DNA of 64,000 bases, taken from Augochlora pura (lineage: Eukaryota; Arthropoda; Insecta; Hymenoptera; Halictidae). The translations under genes and the position numbers were made by a program. The stretch covers positions 11,529,172-11,593,171 of the forward strand of contig NC_135780.1 in assembly GCF_028453695.1 (NCBI RefSeq), given 5' to 3'. Shown piece after piece: positions 34,501 through 49,500 of this stretch (position 1 is the stretch's first letter; each line of letters opens with the position of its first letter). The notes under the pieces are model-generated. The model worked only from the letters and a program-made list of their open reading frames with translations, had not been told where the DNA came from and ran no database searches.

Positions 34501-37500
34501 TCAGAGACCTCAACTATCTTTACCAATAAATTACGCTCGATCTGAGCAAGGATGCTTACGGTCGCTGCGGCGGTCATGTTCATGTCGTAGCCGCACTCGT
34601 GCGTCGGTATACCGTGGTCGTCGAGATCCCGCAGCGCCGTATGGTTCACCATAGCGACGATCGCCACGGACATGTTGGTCCTCATCACGTACGCGTTCGC
34701 CATGCCCAGGAACAGCATGAACGTGACCACGTGGCGCGACCCTATCCATCCTGAAACATAGAGAAAACAGACGCGGTCAGCGGTGTGGCGTCGCAACCCT
34801 TCTTCGATTATGCAAGCAAACGATATCGGCGTGCGAGATTGCACCGATAATGGTTATCGCGTTCATCTTGCAACAGCGACTACGTTCTGCAAAGAATGTC
34901 GTCTTTCTGGAAAGACGACAGCTTTCCTGATTATTATGGACGACGCAGGTTGGTTCAAAGGATGCTTGTTGGTCGAGGATGCTATGTATTCGTTTGTAAT
35001 GGGACACGCTAATCGGCGCGAATCTCAAATCACGGGGAATAATTTCGAAAGGAATCGCCGGACGAGCCGACTCTCTCGCTGTACCAATCTCGACGGCGCT
35101 TCCTACAAAATGATTATCAATTATCTGCGATCGACCAAGCGACCCCGCTCCCGTTGCGTCACTTACGCTCTCGCAGACTACGTGCTCGCGATCAACATTC
35201 TTCCCTCTTCCACCCGGCCTCTCTTGTAGCCAGCAACAGGCTGACAACAAGAAAAAAAGATAGAAAGACAGAGACAAAGAGAGAAAAAAAAGATAAAGGG
35301 AGTATCGCGGCTGTTCGATACAAGGGTACGACGATCGGCATTCCGATTCGTTCGGAACAGCGAAGATAAATCCAAAGTCGGCTCGAATGACGCCGTTGGT
35401 CCTCCACGAGGAACGTTGCGACGGAATCGATTACGAGAACCTGAAACGCGGAAAGATAAGACCGGGTGCGACGCGATTCGACGAGGCTAATGTGAACCGC
35501 GTTTTGGCTGTGGCCTATGCCAATCCATTATTCGGTCGCCGAGAGCCGACGATTCTCTGTAATACAGATCCCACCGGAACGCGGAGAATTTCAATTCTTC
35601 TCGGAATGTAAAATTACTATTAATTATTGATCTGATACGAATTAAAGATACAAGTGGTCGCCCATTGTTACAATAACGAAACAAATACGTGGCTGACTTC
35701 GAACGACGGTGAATCGGTAAATTATATAATCGGACGGCTGTAAATATGTATAATTTATTGCTGTTTTTGCGAATGGATTTAGGCTCCTCATTTTTATCGC
35801 GATTTATGCCTGGATCAAGATATTACATTCTTTAATACGAAAAATAAAAAGTTAAATTTAATACGAGGATATGAACGGTATCGAATATTCGTATTTTTTA
35901 TTTTAAAGTAGATATTTTGACCGGTTAAGCAGGTGTAACGTTAACCCCTTGCATTATCGCTCCTTTCATGCTGTGACGATTAGCACTTATTTGTTTTTAA
36001 TATTTTTAATAATACGACCAGACAATACTTATTTCCTTTATTGCCTTTATTTACCTTTATTTCTATACTTTGATAAGAGAAGAATTTATCTTTATCTCGA
36101 TGTAAAAGAAATTAATAATATTTAATATATTATATTAATTAATATTATATTATAATTATATTGTATTAATTATTAATATATATTAATAACATTCATATTT
36201 AGTAGATCTTGCCTAAAATCTTCACCACGAGCCTGACTCATTATTATAGCTTAAAGGGTTAATTAAATCGTGGAACGGGTCCATATAATCAACTTTAATT
36301 GCAAATTAGTGCTTAAACGATTTTCCGTCGGCTTCGTACAACCATATTCTTTCGAATTCGCGCGATCGCGAGGATTCGCGTTGCTGGTCGGCTAATTCGG
36401 TCGCTATGCGCGGCGCGGAATTCGAGGCGGACTGCCGACGAGGCGATTTTCTCGGGCCGCGCGCGCGGACAATGTCGTTTCCACGTTTGCGTAATTTCCA
36501 TTGCGCGAGAGACTGGTTCCCCCCTTCACGGATCAGACCTTATTGTCGTTTATCTTGCCGACGGTGCCGCGGATCGGTGAATCACGCGAATCACGCGAAA
36601 CGCGCCGGATTCGGCGCGGTGTTGTCCCCGCGCGCGCGCGCGCGCACTTTTCGAACGTCGGTTATTTATACAATTTCCGGCCCGATAAGACACCGAGTAA
36701 TAATGATGCAGCTTATTATTAGATCCGATGCAAGATTTATTTTCGGCCCGCGACCTATCGCCAGTGCCGGCGATTATTTTGCGCAGCTTGTCGCGCGCGC
36801 CCGCCGCGTAAAACGGTTTTCATCCCCGCGAGCGAGGATCGATACAACGGTCGACAGCCCGGTTCCTCTCTCTCTCTCTCTCGACGACTTCCTACTCCGC
36901 TTCCTGGTCGCAGAAAGTTCCTCCGAACATTCCGGCGAAAGAGATGCGCGCGTGAAATCGCACACGCACCGTTGTCCGCGTTATCGCGCAACGATAGTTC
37001 CGCGACTGCAAATATTGCACCCTTTATCTATACTTTCCGGGTTAGAACGCCGCGAGCGCGCGCGCGCGCGTGTGCGCCGAGCAGTTGAAACTGGTTCGCG
37101 GATGCTTATCGAGATCAGGGTCGCTTGTTCCGTTTTGTCCGTACCTTTTATTTCCGCGATTCAACCCTTTGCTCTATGATTCCTTTCACGCTGCGTTGAT
37201 CAGAATTGATTAATCCTTAATATTTTCCTTGATAGAACCAGACAATTTTTATTTCTTTTATTGTCTTTATGTACTTTCGTTTGTAGACTTTGATAACAGA
37301 AGAATTTATTTTTATTATATTACTATTCATTATTTATTATTATTAGAATTATAAATTGATTATAGGAATGATGATTTATTTTACAATATGAGAACTTTAA
37401 CTAGAACTTTTAGTAATTAAAGAAAGGTATAAATTGCGTCCTTTCTATTTGTGATATTTTAGATAAGAGGCATGTCCGGTGGTAAATAAATAAACCATCC

Positions 37501-40500
37501 ATTTGATCTTGCCAACGAGTCTGACTCGACAGTGCAAGAGGTTAACTCGCGGAAGACCGGAGAAACCGAACCAATTTTTCATCCGACGAGCGAATTCCTC
37601 GTTTAAAAAAAAAACAAGGAAGTTGAAAGATGTAGAACGCGTCGAATTCGTGGCAACGGCTTAATCATTGGATTAACTCTTGATTTTCCTGGTTAGGTTC
37701 GAGGAAAAACATCATTAACAACGTCCACGCGAAGCCAACGGCGCGTCCGGCTAGTTAAAAACAGCGAGCTCGGCAGGAATCGTGTTGCAGCGAGAGAGGC
37801 ACCGATCTCGGCTTGCATGTGTCAAGTTCGAGGCTCGTTCGAACCGCTCGCGAAAAGGCTACGTCCGAGGACGAGGAGGAGGAGGCACGTTGGCAGCGCG
37901 ACGAGTCGTGTAACAGGCGTCCCGACGTCGCGTCGTCGTCGACGCCTCCGTTCGCGACGCAGAGATGGGATCGAATCCGATACCGTCGCACGATGTATTC
38001 GAATTTGAACACGGAATTTCTGTAGCAGCTCCGGTGCTCGCGGTTGATCACGCCCATCGACGAGGCCACGCCTCTTTTCTGGCTTGGCCACGCCCATTAC
38101 ACAAAATCTTAAAAGCTGAATTCTTTTAAGGATGCAGAATTTAGACCGAACAAATACTGCGTGGGCATGTAGCGAAATTAGGCTCTGTATTTTTTACTTT
38201 TTTTATGCTTTTATATCATCGCTCGTCGCCCTCAGGGACAATTTAACCCCTCGCCGTACCATTATCTTTATAACTACTATGATTAGAATTTTTTGGACCT
38301 CCCTAATATCTTAGAAGAAATTATATACTTGTATTATTAACATCAATCTTCTCAAATTATAAATTATTAAATACTTATAATATTATTATATTATATATTA
38401 TAATATAACTATATACTTATATATTATATACTTACAAATTATTCATATACTTGAATATCTAAGTATTAGTGACAATATAATAAATTTTGATTTCTACTGA
38501 AAGAAACGGATGAATATTCACACCTAACAGGTTATTATTAGAAATCTCCATCACGTGTCCGACTGGTACGGCACGGGGTTAACGGGCTCCTCGAGGAAAA
38601 GGCGTTCGCGGAGCGTAACGAGAAGGATGCGAGAATCTAATCAACGAAGGATCGAAGCTGATTGCGAAATGCTTAAGCCCATCTCTAGCCGGGTGTCGCC
38701 GCCGAGCAGCTGACTAACAGTCGACGAGCACGTGCTCGCGAGCCGACTCGGTGGAAATAGCTAATAAGCCGCCTAAAGCCGTGGCACGCGCGTGTGTCCG
38801 TTCGCGCAATCCTCGGGCTCCTCTCTCTCTCTCTCTTTCTCGGAGCAGAGGAGGAAAGAAGAAGAAGAAGGGGGTAGCGATCGGTTCCCTTTCGGCGGAC
38901 AAACCAGAATCGGTTTTCACGGCGATCGAACGATCGACGCGCGTTCTCAGAGGGGGAGCCGAGCGACCTTTGGCTGGTGCCGTTCGCCACGGTCGGAATT
39001 CGACTCGTGGAAACGGAACGGTCGCGTGATTACGTATCGGCCGCTTATCGGCTGCCCGAAATCTCGACCCTATCGGGACCGCTTCCTGCCGATCCGACCC
39101 CGTGGATCTCTCGTTCGTCCGCGCGCGCGCGACCGATTTTATTCGTACAGCATCCGATCGGCATATCAGCTTCGCAGAACAATCGACTATTCCATATCGT
39201 CGCTTCAATATCGCACGAATATGGTTGCGCAATCTTGTTGGAATCATAATCGACGACACGAGTATGAAAATACGGTTTAACTGCATAAATTGACTTTCTC
39301 GACGAATTATTTGCTTCCAGCAATCGCAAGCACGCGATGTACGTGCTATCGCGTTTTTCGATTTTTCAAGGCTGTAGCTTTCGGCGATAGACGGACACGG
39401 TTTTTCGGCCGCGCTTCCTACGCTTCGACCGAAACAGAACGAGACGCGGTTGCGAAAGCACAAGGAAGAAGAATAGTTTTCGACCTTCGGTACCTTCGGA
39501 CGCGTTCAGCTAACGCGCGCGCGCGCGCGCGTCCGCGTATGTCAGGAACGCTGGAGGAAAAAATCGATGGTCCGCGAACAATGCAAGCGGACACGCACGT
39601 TCTTGCTCGAAACGTGTAATTATGTATCGTAATCGGGAGCAGCGAGCGATTATTCGCGGAACTAATTGCCGTTTTGGCGTTCCTCCGTCGCGATAACCGG
39701 GTCCTTACTTGAACAGCCGCGGATTCAGTCTTCCATAGAATGTTAACTCTTTGTACTCGAGTGGCGTCTCCGAGACACCGCTAAAATTGTTTCAGCACGT
39801 TCTAAAATAATTTTTACATTATGAAAAATTAAATCTCAAAAATTATTAAAAGTATAACCGTTGTTGCACGAGTTACAAGATTCGATATCATATAAATACA
39901 TTTTTTCATATAAAATGGAAATGCTATATTGTCAGAAAAGTTATTTTAGAGTTACAGTTAAAATAGTTCCTTGTGCAAAGGATTAAAATGGTGGTCCACT
40001 CTAATGGTGAAACTTTCGATATTTTTACGAGAAACGTGCTCTTCCTACCTCGAACTAGAAAAGTAGTTTCGAAGGAAGAAGTTTCGCAAGGTACCCCCAC
40101 CACCGACCATTAAGATCCAGTCACGTCGACGTGCAACTGTATGCAAAGCGAAGGCAATAAATTGGATATATTTAACGAATTAATGATAAATTCTATGTAA
40201 TATCTTGCTCATCGGGGCAGTTCGCAAAAACTGTGTCGCGATAACGTTCCAAGCAATGCATGTGTGGGCTGCTATTACGATACTCACGCGTCACCGATTA
40301 CTATTAATAAGCTTTATCTCCGATGGAATAGTAGGTATACGTTATCTTCGCACGGATCATCGTTGTCGCGATAACTCGGCCGTGTATTAAGACGTTAAGC
40401 GAAAGACGAGAGGACTGTCCGGTGTCGAATTTTGCCAATTACCATAATTGCTTTCGCCAGACGGTGTAATTCGAATTTGCGTCGGTAACGCGCGCCGTCG

Positions 40501-43500
40501 ATGTAGGGCACGTCGGTAAAGAAAACATCGATAAGGGTACGTCGGTACGGCGAACCGTCGATCGTTCCTTTTCAGCGGACGTCTGAGCTTTCCAAAAAAG
40601 AAAAATTTATACTATTATGTCTATACGCGAATAAAAGTCTAAATAAATGCAAAGGAACTTTCAAGTCCGACATTTTATTCTGCTAAAAATGTCGAATAAA
40701 CTCGGAGGATGACTAGATAACGCAACAACGGTGCGCCTACATTGTTCTACTGCATAGTCATCGTTCCAACTAGTACTTTAAATGATGCATCCGGGTTCGC
40801 AGTGTTACCGTAATTTTTAGTCTCGTTCGATCTATCGATGAAATATTACTGCAACCTCTTCTAGAGAATTTGCCGCGATACGAAATTTTGCCGAGAACGA
40901 TGCAATACGTTCGTGCGAGTCATTACATATCAGCTAGAGCCTTTCAATTGCCATGCTCGACAATAACGTCTGACGCGTCACAATCTATTTTACATAAACG
41001 AAGTCAAATTAGTTGTATCCACGATCGCTATCCGCGGTCGCCTAGTGCAACGTTCCGGGAATCCGTGACTCCGCATTGTTCAACTCTTTCAAACGTTGCG
41101 TTTCATAAAATTCTGCAACCTCCGAATTGCCCCTAGTACAGTCGCGCGAAAAAGTACAGCAAACCGCTCGGATTTCACGAGATTCAACCTCTCGCAATAG
41201 CCGCGCAACGACGATAATCGTTCGAGTTGACATCGCCGACATCTCATCTGGCCGCCGAGTCTTAATTCAATCGAGAAACACGATCGAACGCGAGCGTCGG
41301 AATTAAATCGAATGTATATCGTTCGAGCGCGAAGAGCCGCCTTGTTGCAATTATTTGGACGTTTTCTGGCCTCGCTGTTATTAGCCGCGGACGTCATCGT
41401 CGTGCACGATTGTAACGAGACTTTGTTCCATAAATAAATAATTAATTAAATAGATTATATAAATGGACACGAGAGATGCACTGCGGGAGAGAGAGGGGGG
41501 GGGGGCCTCCGCAGGAGACAGAGAGGGGCAGAGTGGGAGCGCGGGAAAAACAGTTCGGCGGCGGATAAAGCGAGAAAAAGAAGCCGAAGAGAGCGTGAAC
41601 GTGAAAGTGGATGAGGAAAATGTTAGAACCGCTTCACGCGGGTCCACCCACGCGCGATTATTTTTGCGTGTACGTACGCGGTTAACGCGTACCCATGACA
41701 GCGCCGTGTTCGATTTGTTACGCCGAGAAAATGCAACCGAGGCTGACGAAAAATTTGCAAACGAGACAGTCCAACTATTTCTTACCGTATGCACGAAATA
41801 AAAACGCTTGGAAAGGAATGTTATCGATATCGTTGCCGCTCCAATCCGAGTTACGTTAATCGCGCCGATCAACGACGAGTGGAAACAATTGGTTTACTAA
41901 ATAAAGCAAAATCAAAGGATAATTTAGACCGCGGCACGTGACTCTCGAAGTTCGAAGTACGCGAAATACTCGGAACTACGAGTATAATATCCTTGTTGAC
42001 AACTATCGAGCGGTCGTTTCTTACTTATCGACTCCGAATACATGCTACGCCTTGTCCGAGTCTTTTAGTAATTGAAAATCAAAGCTGAATTCTCGAACGT
42101 TAGCGGCGGAAGATTAGTTCGATAAGAATTCGTAATACACCCTCGACTTAGCCGAAAGGATTAATTATGAGCAGAGCTAATATCAGGGAACGATAAGTAG
42201 TATACGACCGCGGTCGATTACATTAGATAAGGATAATGGCTCGAAATATTCAACGCAATACACTAGATCACGAAACTGTGTTTGAATAGATCAGAGATTT
42301 CGTTGGGACTTTAAACGGATCAAACTCTTGAAACCGTTCCAACTTTGTACGGATCGAACGATTTGAAACAATTCGATTTCAAAGCAGATCGTTTCGTAGA
42401 AATGTAAAACGGGATTCTCTGTCTCTTGGTATAAGAGCAATTTCGAATTGGAAATACCTAGTTTGTTAACAGTCCGAACGTATCCGGAGCTGTGGCTACG
42501 CGACGGAGACGCGTACAGACGAGAGAGCGAGAGCGAGAGCACGTGGTCGAAGACGCATTTACCGAAGGCACATGCACGAACGCACACAGCCCCGTACGCA
42601 CACGTCGAATGTTTCCAGGAGTGACTCGAGGGCAAAGTATCGTCTGGTAAAACTAGTCCAGGAACGAGGCAATCGTAGTCTAAGTGATCAGAGATCGAGA
42701 GACATACTTCGTTTCCTTGGCACGTTGTCCTCTTCCTCCAGGCCGGGTTGCTCCCATACAAGCACGTGGCCATTCCGTCCTCGGTTCTCGCCGTTGGCTC
42801 GGCCGTTGCCGTTCATCCCGCCTTTGGCGATTCGCTGGCTCTTTCTCTCTCTCTCTCTTTCCTTCTTTCTTTCTCTCTCCCCCTTTCTATCTGTGAGATC
42901 TCTAGCCACGGGCGAAGCAGATCCTCGAGGGGTCTCGTGGACGAACGTGGGACTCGAAAAACACGGAATTCAGAAACCCGACGGATGCGGACAAAGAGAC
43001 GAACTAGTCGGCAGACGACGAACGTCGACGAGTCCCGTTTCCGTCCGACTGCTAGTCCGAGTACTCGCGATTATTCACGGAATTGTGTTTGCTGGCCGAC
43101 GACAGGCCGACGACGAGACAGTGCGAGAGCACAGGCGAGACAGGCGAGAGAGACGGAAAGAGAACACGCTCGGAGTGCTTCAGATTGAGAGCTCGAGGGA
43201 CACAACGCGACACGAGAACACGAGACGACGACACTCCCGGGAAACGCGAGAACGTGTTCGGTCAACACCGAAAGGCCGCACTGCGCGAATAGAATCAGCT
43301 TCTACGCGGTGAATCGGTTGACGGTTTCGTGCACACCGATAACGATGATTAACAGCGATCTCGTGTGCTCGGGAGCGAGCACGCACCTGCCTCCTCCTTC
43401 TCACTCGCTCCTTCGGCCAAGTTCGGCCGGCGTTCGGCGCCCCGAGTTTCGGACGAACCCGACGAACCGAAGTCGCGGCGGCGGGACGCGAGGGCAGCCG

Positions 43501-46500
43501 ACGCGCGAGCGCCGCCGGCCAATCGGCGCTCGCTAGCGCCCCGTCGGCCCTTGGTTGGCCGCGTTCGCGCCATCTACCGTGCTCGACCCGATCCCGCCAA
43601 TCGCGGCGAAGCGCGCCAAACCAGCCGCGTTTCGCGGCAACCGTTCGAATCGCTCTATCGAAAGCACATCGAAATCCTCGACACATTGGCAAACAGTGTC
43701 GTCACAGTTCTTTTTCCTTATTCTCCGCGCCTTTCCACGCATTGTCCACGGTCTTCTGCATGATCTAAGCATCTTTTTCTTATCCCTCTCTTCACTAAAT
43801 CATTCTTTTATCGTTCGCAGTTTACCTAGCACACTTTCCGAAGCAACGATTCATGCGTCAGTTAACTGACAGTTTTATTACCGTCACACAAGTTTGTACT
43901 TCTCCGTGCTCTTCCTGTCTGTCTGTGAGCTTTGCAACATATTACGAAGATAGATAAAAATTTACGAAACATCCTCCGCGTTATAGATTCAACTATGTAT
44001 GTTCGATTTGCAGGAAAAGTAGCAATGAAAGCGAATAAAATGGGGGAGTGATCGGTAAAAAGCGAGTTCGTAGGCGAGAGACAGGAGGCGCTACAAGGAT
44101 TGGTCGGCGCTTCGAATTTAGACAGGCCGAGGTGATCTATCCGTCAGGAAATTGCGCAACGAGCGGATCATTTGCGAGGAGTTACAGCGGCTCCAAAATC
44201 TGCTGCGGACCGCATCTTATCGGGAGATCGGGCCGGCGAGGCACGTCGCCGCGCTAATCTCCATACGTTATCGAATCGTTGATGACATTATCGCCGTTGC
44301 GCTCGGATCGCGTAATCGCGGCCGCGGTCTAGCGTTACGATCATCGCCAAGGATCCGACGGGCTCGGTTAATAATGTAACGCGACGTTACAGCGGCGCGT
44401 TCGGCGGAATCTTTCGCCGGACGTTATCGCCACCGAAGAGATTTGATCGGCGGGATCGGAGCTGCGTCGACCGATGAGTCATTCCCGCGATACGCTCGTA
44501 ACGTTTGTTTAACCAGAGACGCGCTCGCGTTTCGCAATTAACGACGACAAGGACATAGCGCGGCGCTCGTCCGCAGCGTCGGTCGCGACGTAGGAACGCG
44601 GCCGCTCGAAACTTTCCCGAAATTCCTGAGATTTAATCGATGGCTACCGGAACGGTATCGACGGCCCGAGCCGGAAGAGGTCCGGTGTACACGCGTTAAC
44701 GTTCGTATTAACCGCGTGTCGCCAAATCGCGTTTTAAAATAAAGATGCCGCGTCGCGCCAATAATAGCTCGCGAGATTCGCGTGCCAAAAAACCGTCGTG
44801 TCCGCGAGCAGAACGATCACGCCTTCGCTTCTCGCCGCTTTTTCCATTTCGTTTTTCTGCTCGTGACGATCGTGGAGCGGCCGGCGGATCCTCCCGTCCG
44901 TACCGGACCGCCGGGATGACGCTGCGGAAACCGCCACGCTCGCGATTACAGATTTCATCTGAATCGAAATTCCATCCGCGGAGCATGAATTGTCGCTACG
45001 CGACTTGACTCAGCGATATCACGGAGATGATGACAGCGGTGATTTACTTAAGACAAACAATTGCCCGCCAATTTGTGTAACAACCGGTTAAACGTAATTT
45101 CGCGTTTATGTAATACCGTTAAATATGGACGCATAATTGAAACGGACGCCTGCGTGCGTTTAATTGAGGTATTCCTGTACTGTTAACGGGGAAACCGGAG
45201 CAACTCGCGTTTCTTGCTCAACATTATCCAGTCATAATTCTTTCGTCTAATTTTACAGAGTCTACGAACGTTATTACGCACTTATGGGACATAAACGACG
45301 AGGTCGTTGCGTCAACATATCCAAGAACATATTCGTACATGGTTTCTACATTGCGGCGAGAGAACTGTGAGAAGATAACAATGAGGTAATCGTGATACTA
45401 CAAAGATAGTTTCAGTAAGAAATAATCTCTTCTCTAAACGGCTAGCGTGGTCGATAAAGAAGTTGTTTTATTTACAATCTACCGATAAAACGATTTCCTA
45501 CATTGCTCGCACTGTCGGCAAATACGGCAGCGCGACAGCGACGACCGATAAAGTGCGTTCCTACTTGTTCGGCTGGTTTAGTCGGTAAGGGATATTTCTA
45601 CATAATCGACGCTCGATTAATTCGCGCACCTGCTGAACGCGGGCGATTCGTTTGAACTAGAAGCGGATCGCGCTTCAACGCGCGACATTTCCGGCCGACA
45701 CGACCTCGTTGTTCTTGGCCGATCTAATCCCCGGGGCATCGCGAGCGACAACAGGAAACAGTTGGACCCCTAAACGTATTATTCACTTGGCAAAGTGGAA
45801 AATAACGTCCGTCGTGGGCGTGAACGAAAACGACATGCACGCGAGCCAGCCGGAAACGTCTACGGATCACGAAATTAAAACGGAGCCGGGTCGTCCCGCG
45901 TAAAATTGGCCGCAACGAGATCGCGGTCTCGCGACCGACATCGCTCGAACTTTCCTCTCGCGAACCGTGTCAAGGTGTACACGGTTTTCGCGACGCCGTG
46001 TCGCGTCGAACGGATCTGTCGTCCGCGTCCTCTCTACATACTTGACAGTAGCGAACCATTATTCACCGGTCGAGTTTTCGAAACCCGACTCCTACGTTGC
46101 TCGAATACAAACGAAGCGGCGCGAAGCCCGACTCCGCGCGTTCCTTCGGCCGTGTCGTTTTCCATTCCTCTTCCCCGGAGAGGAGGACTGGTGGTGAACC
46201 TCTTCGCGGCCACGTACCTCTTTGCTTTACCGTTTCTCCGACGTCGCCGGACTCTCAAAAATTAAGAATAACAGCGTCACGTTAAGAATGTTAATAGAGA
46301 ATCGTAGACGAGCATTTCACTTTACTCGATACAATTTTTTTCAGCCGGTGGCGCAATCCCAATCGAGTGAGAGACGCCGAGGAGGGGTGGGCGAACTTTC
46401 CTACCGATTGCGAGTGCGCTCGGCGGCGTGCTAGACCGTCGCGTTGCATAACGCGATGCAGCGATACGCGACGAGCGCAACGAAAAACTGCGCACAGGAG

Positions 46501-49500
46501 AAATATACATAATGCCTGGGTCGGTTCGAGGGAGTGCTGTCAGTCAAGGCCTGCGACGACGACGGCTCTCGCGAACCGGCAAAAAATAGAGCAGCAACGT
46601 AGATCGCTGTAGATCTCCGCGCGCGTAGTTGGATCCAGCGGAAGGGAACGTTACCGCGATTCGTCAACGATGCGAGGTGGTTTCGAGTTAGACGGGATCG
46701 AAAGTTCACCGCGTTGGTGTTCGTGAGGAATGACGGACGCGTCCGGCGCGGCGGCACTACTCGAAGTTCGAGCCGAGGGCAACAAGCTGGAACGCTTCGG
46801 GGGACACTCGTAACACGCGCGGACTTTCTACTTTCTTGGTGATTTCGACGTCACCGTTCGAATAGGCCTTCCGGCATTCGCTCGCGCACCTACGGTTACA
46901 TTAGAAGACCGCGAACGTCCCGAAAGCGTCCTCATCGACGCAATCTCGGCCGTTCCGGAAGGCTCAAGCTCCATTCCTCGTCGAGTCTAATCGATGTACC
47001 AATTACGAGCGCTCTGCCTATTTATTCTCAATGGAAGCAGCGTTCGATTCTTCCGCGAACAAAGGCTGGAAAATGAAAGTAAACCAAGCCGTACGGGAAA
47101 CAAACAAAAAATGGCTGGTTCACGCCAGGGACATTAGTAATAACGATGCCGGTACTTAATCGTAATGATGCGGTGTAGTCGTTTGAACGTTGTACATCGC
47201 GAGCGGAATCGAAACAATGTGGCAATCGGAGAAACTACGATTGCAGCGCTGCGAAGCCTAAACCGAATAGAGCTCGTTCCCACCGTCGTCGTCGTCGCGC
47301 GCGCTCGCGTAGTTCGTACGCGCTAGACCTGTCATACTCGCGCAATAGAATCGAACGATTATTATTGTTATTACCATTGTTACATTCTAAGACGAGCAGC
47401 GACGATTCTGGACGCGATTACGCGGCCCATTGGAATTCCGTGGACGGGCCCCGCGCGCGCCGACTTACCGATAAATTATTTCCGCCTGGTTGGTCGGTTC
47501 GTCGGTTGCAAGCTCGCTCCGTTCGCCGGCGCTGTTCTCTCTCTCTCTCTCTCTCCCTTCTTCTGCCGTTATTAGCTCTGTTCGTTTTATCTATTCGATT
47601 CGAGCACGACGATTACCGACAACAAGAGGCGAGCAAGACTCGCGTCATGCATTATTCAGGAGAACAGTGTTCCGAGCGAGATCGGAGCCGCACGGAATTC
47701 CTCTAAGGTCGAGATCGCGTCCTTGCCTGGCCCTACAAACCGAGCACAGACGACTTTAACCGCCGTCGAAACGCCACGCAGAATCCTTTGTGCCGATCGA
47801 ATGAAGACACAGTTTTACAGCAGAAGTTATCCGCGATTTTTACGCCCTTTTTATACGTAATAGGCGTGGTCTGTCCTAAAAGGGCGTGGCCTCCGTGCTC
47901 TCGGTCTAGCCCCAGCCATCGCTCCACGAGGCATTTCGTCTCCGCACCGTCGCGCCGGGACACTTCTCTATTCCGCCTATCGCTGGCTTATCGTCTCGGG
48001 AACGATAACGAATGGCTTCCCGTGCGTCAGAAGAAAACGCGATCGCGATCTATGGTCGACGAGAGACACGGCGGATCAGCTGCAAAATAACGTCAAGTGT
48101 ATATTTCTAAAACCGGAAACCGAACCCGCGACGAGTCTATCGGGAAGAGCGCGCGCGCGCGCGCTTATCCGGATCGAATCGTGCGGACAAGCAGCTGGTT
48201 AACTGGTCACCGATACATATTTATGGGACACCTATGCTCGCGACGCGTCGTTTTTGCGACGAACGAGTTCCAGCGTCGCGGGGCACTCGAATAATTTATT
48301 CCGCGAGCTGGTAGTTCTGGCCTGGGAGGGGCGTTTCGGAAAAAATCAACGACCCGGCGCCGCACAATGCGATCGATTCCGGGGCCAACCGCTTTAAAAT
48401 CGTACCGTGACGAGTACCGACGCGGAAATCGGCGCGCCGCGATTCGCTGCGCTTGGGCCCTTGCAACATAATCGACGAGACCGAAAGCTACCGGTTTCGA
48501 TGCATTTTAAGAACCGCGAAGCGGAGAGAACATATTTTACCGAAAGCGTTGGAACATTTATGATAGAAAGTTTACCGGGTCTTGGCGTACGCCATGGAAA
48601 CGATAAAGGATAACCGGATAGACACGATCGTAATAAAAATAACGATTCCATAAATTACGGTACTGGTACCCAAATGCGACGGAATTTCCTCCTTTCAGGT
48701 GAATTACGTTTCGGGAACGGCTTCGTTCGCTATTAAATCGCTGTTTACGTTGACACATTCGTACTAGGTGAATACTACACCGTACGAAATTTACAGAAAA
48801 ACTATACACTTGCCTCTATTGTAAGAACTGCGTCTAGACAAAGTCGCAATTGAGAGCGATCCCGTTCGAGAATGCCCGAACAATTGAACGACGCGAAACC
48901 GTGTTAGAATTCGCCGAATCGGTTCCTGACATTTTCATATTGATAACAATCATAATCTTAATAATAATAACAAGCGATTAGGATAGTTTCCTGCTGCGGG
49001 CTAATGACGACTGTACCGAACGTGCGTGCGCGTTCGGATTCGGGAGAGGCAGAGATTCCGTGTACATCGCGTGTCCGTCACCTTCTGTTACGTAAGTGGA
49101 ACGGGTGAAGAACACTCGGATAAGATAAGGATTTATAATAAGGCCCATTCGGCGCGCTTGTCCGGTCTCTGCGACACGTCGCCGGCCTTTTTTTTCGATG
49201 AACTGCAGGCGCGAGATGCCGCAAGATAGCCGGCAGACGGAAATCAAGTAATAGCTCGACACTTGATCGCGACGAGATACGATCTCCTATCGCATAGCTG
49301 GCTCGCAGCGTCCGCATTTACGTAAACTAAACACCCCGTTTCCGATCCGTCCGCTTCCGGTTGTCGCGCTCCATCGAGCCGGCGATCGATAGATCCAGGT
49401 CTGGCTGGCCGCCGAAAAACCATCCGTCGACACGAACGAAGAATTGATTTATCGTCGAAATTTTCGTGAGCGTTTAAGAAAGAGTTGTCTCCCTTTTTAC

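Noticed and set aside
36406..37179. 257-codon open frame (+) in the transporter intron
   Set aside because: Arg/Ser-rich translation of CpG-rich DNA, runs over a CG dinucleotide repeat and partly into a TTAA element; no recognisable fold.
38714..39463. 249-codon open frame (-)
   Set aside because: Spans a CT microsatellite and a poly-Phe stretch from AAG repeats; no homology seen.
42572..43312. 246-codon open frame (+)
   Set aside because: Low-complexity Arg/Glu/Ser translation over a CT repeat; no supporting features.
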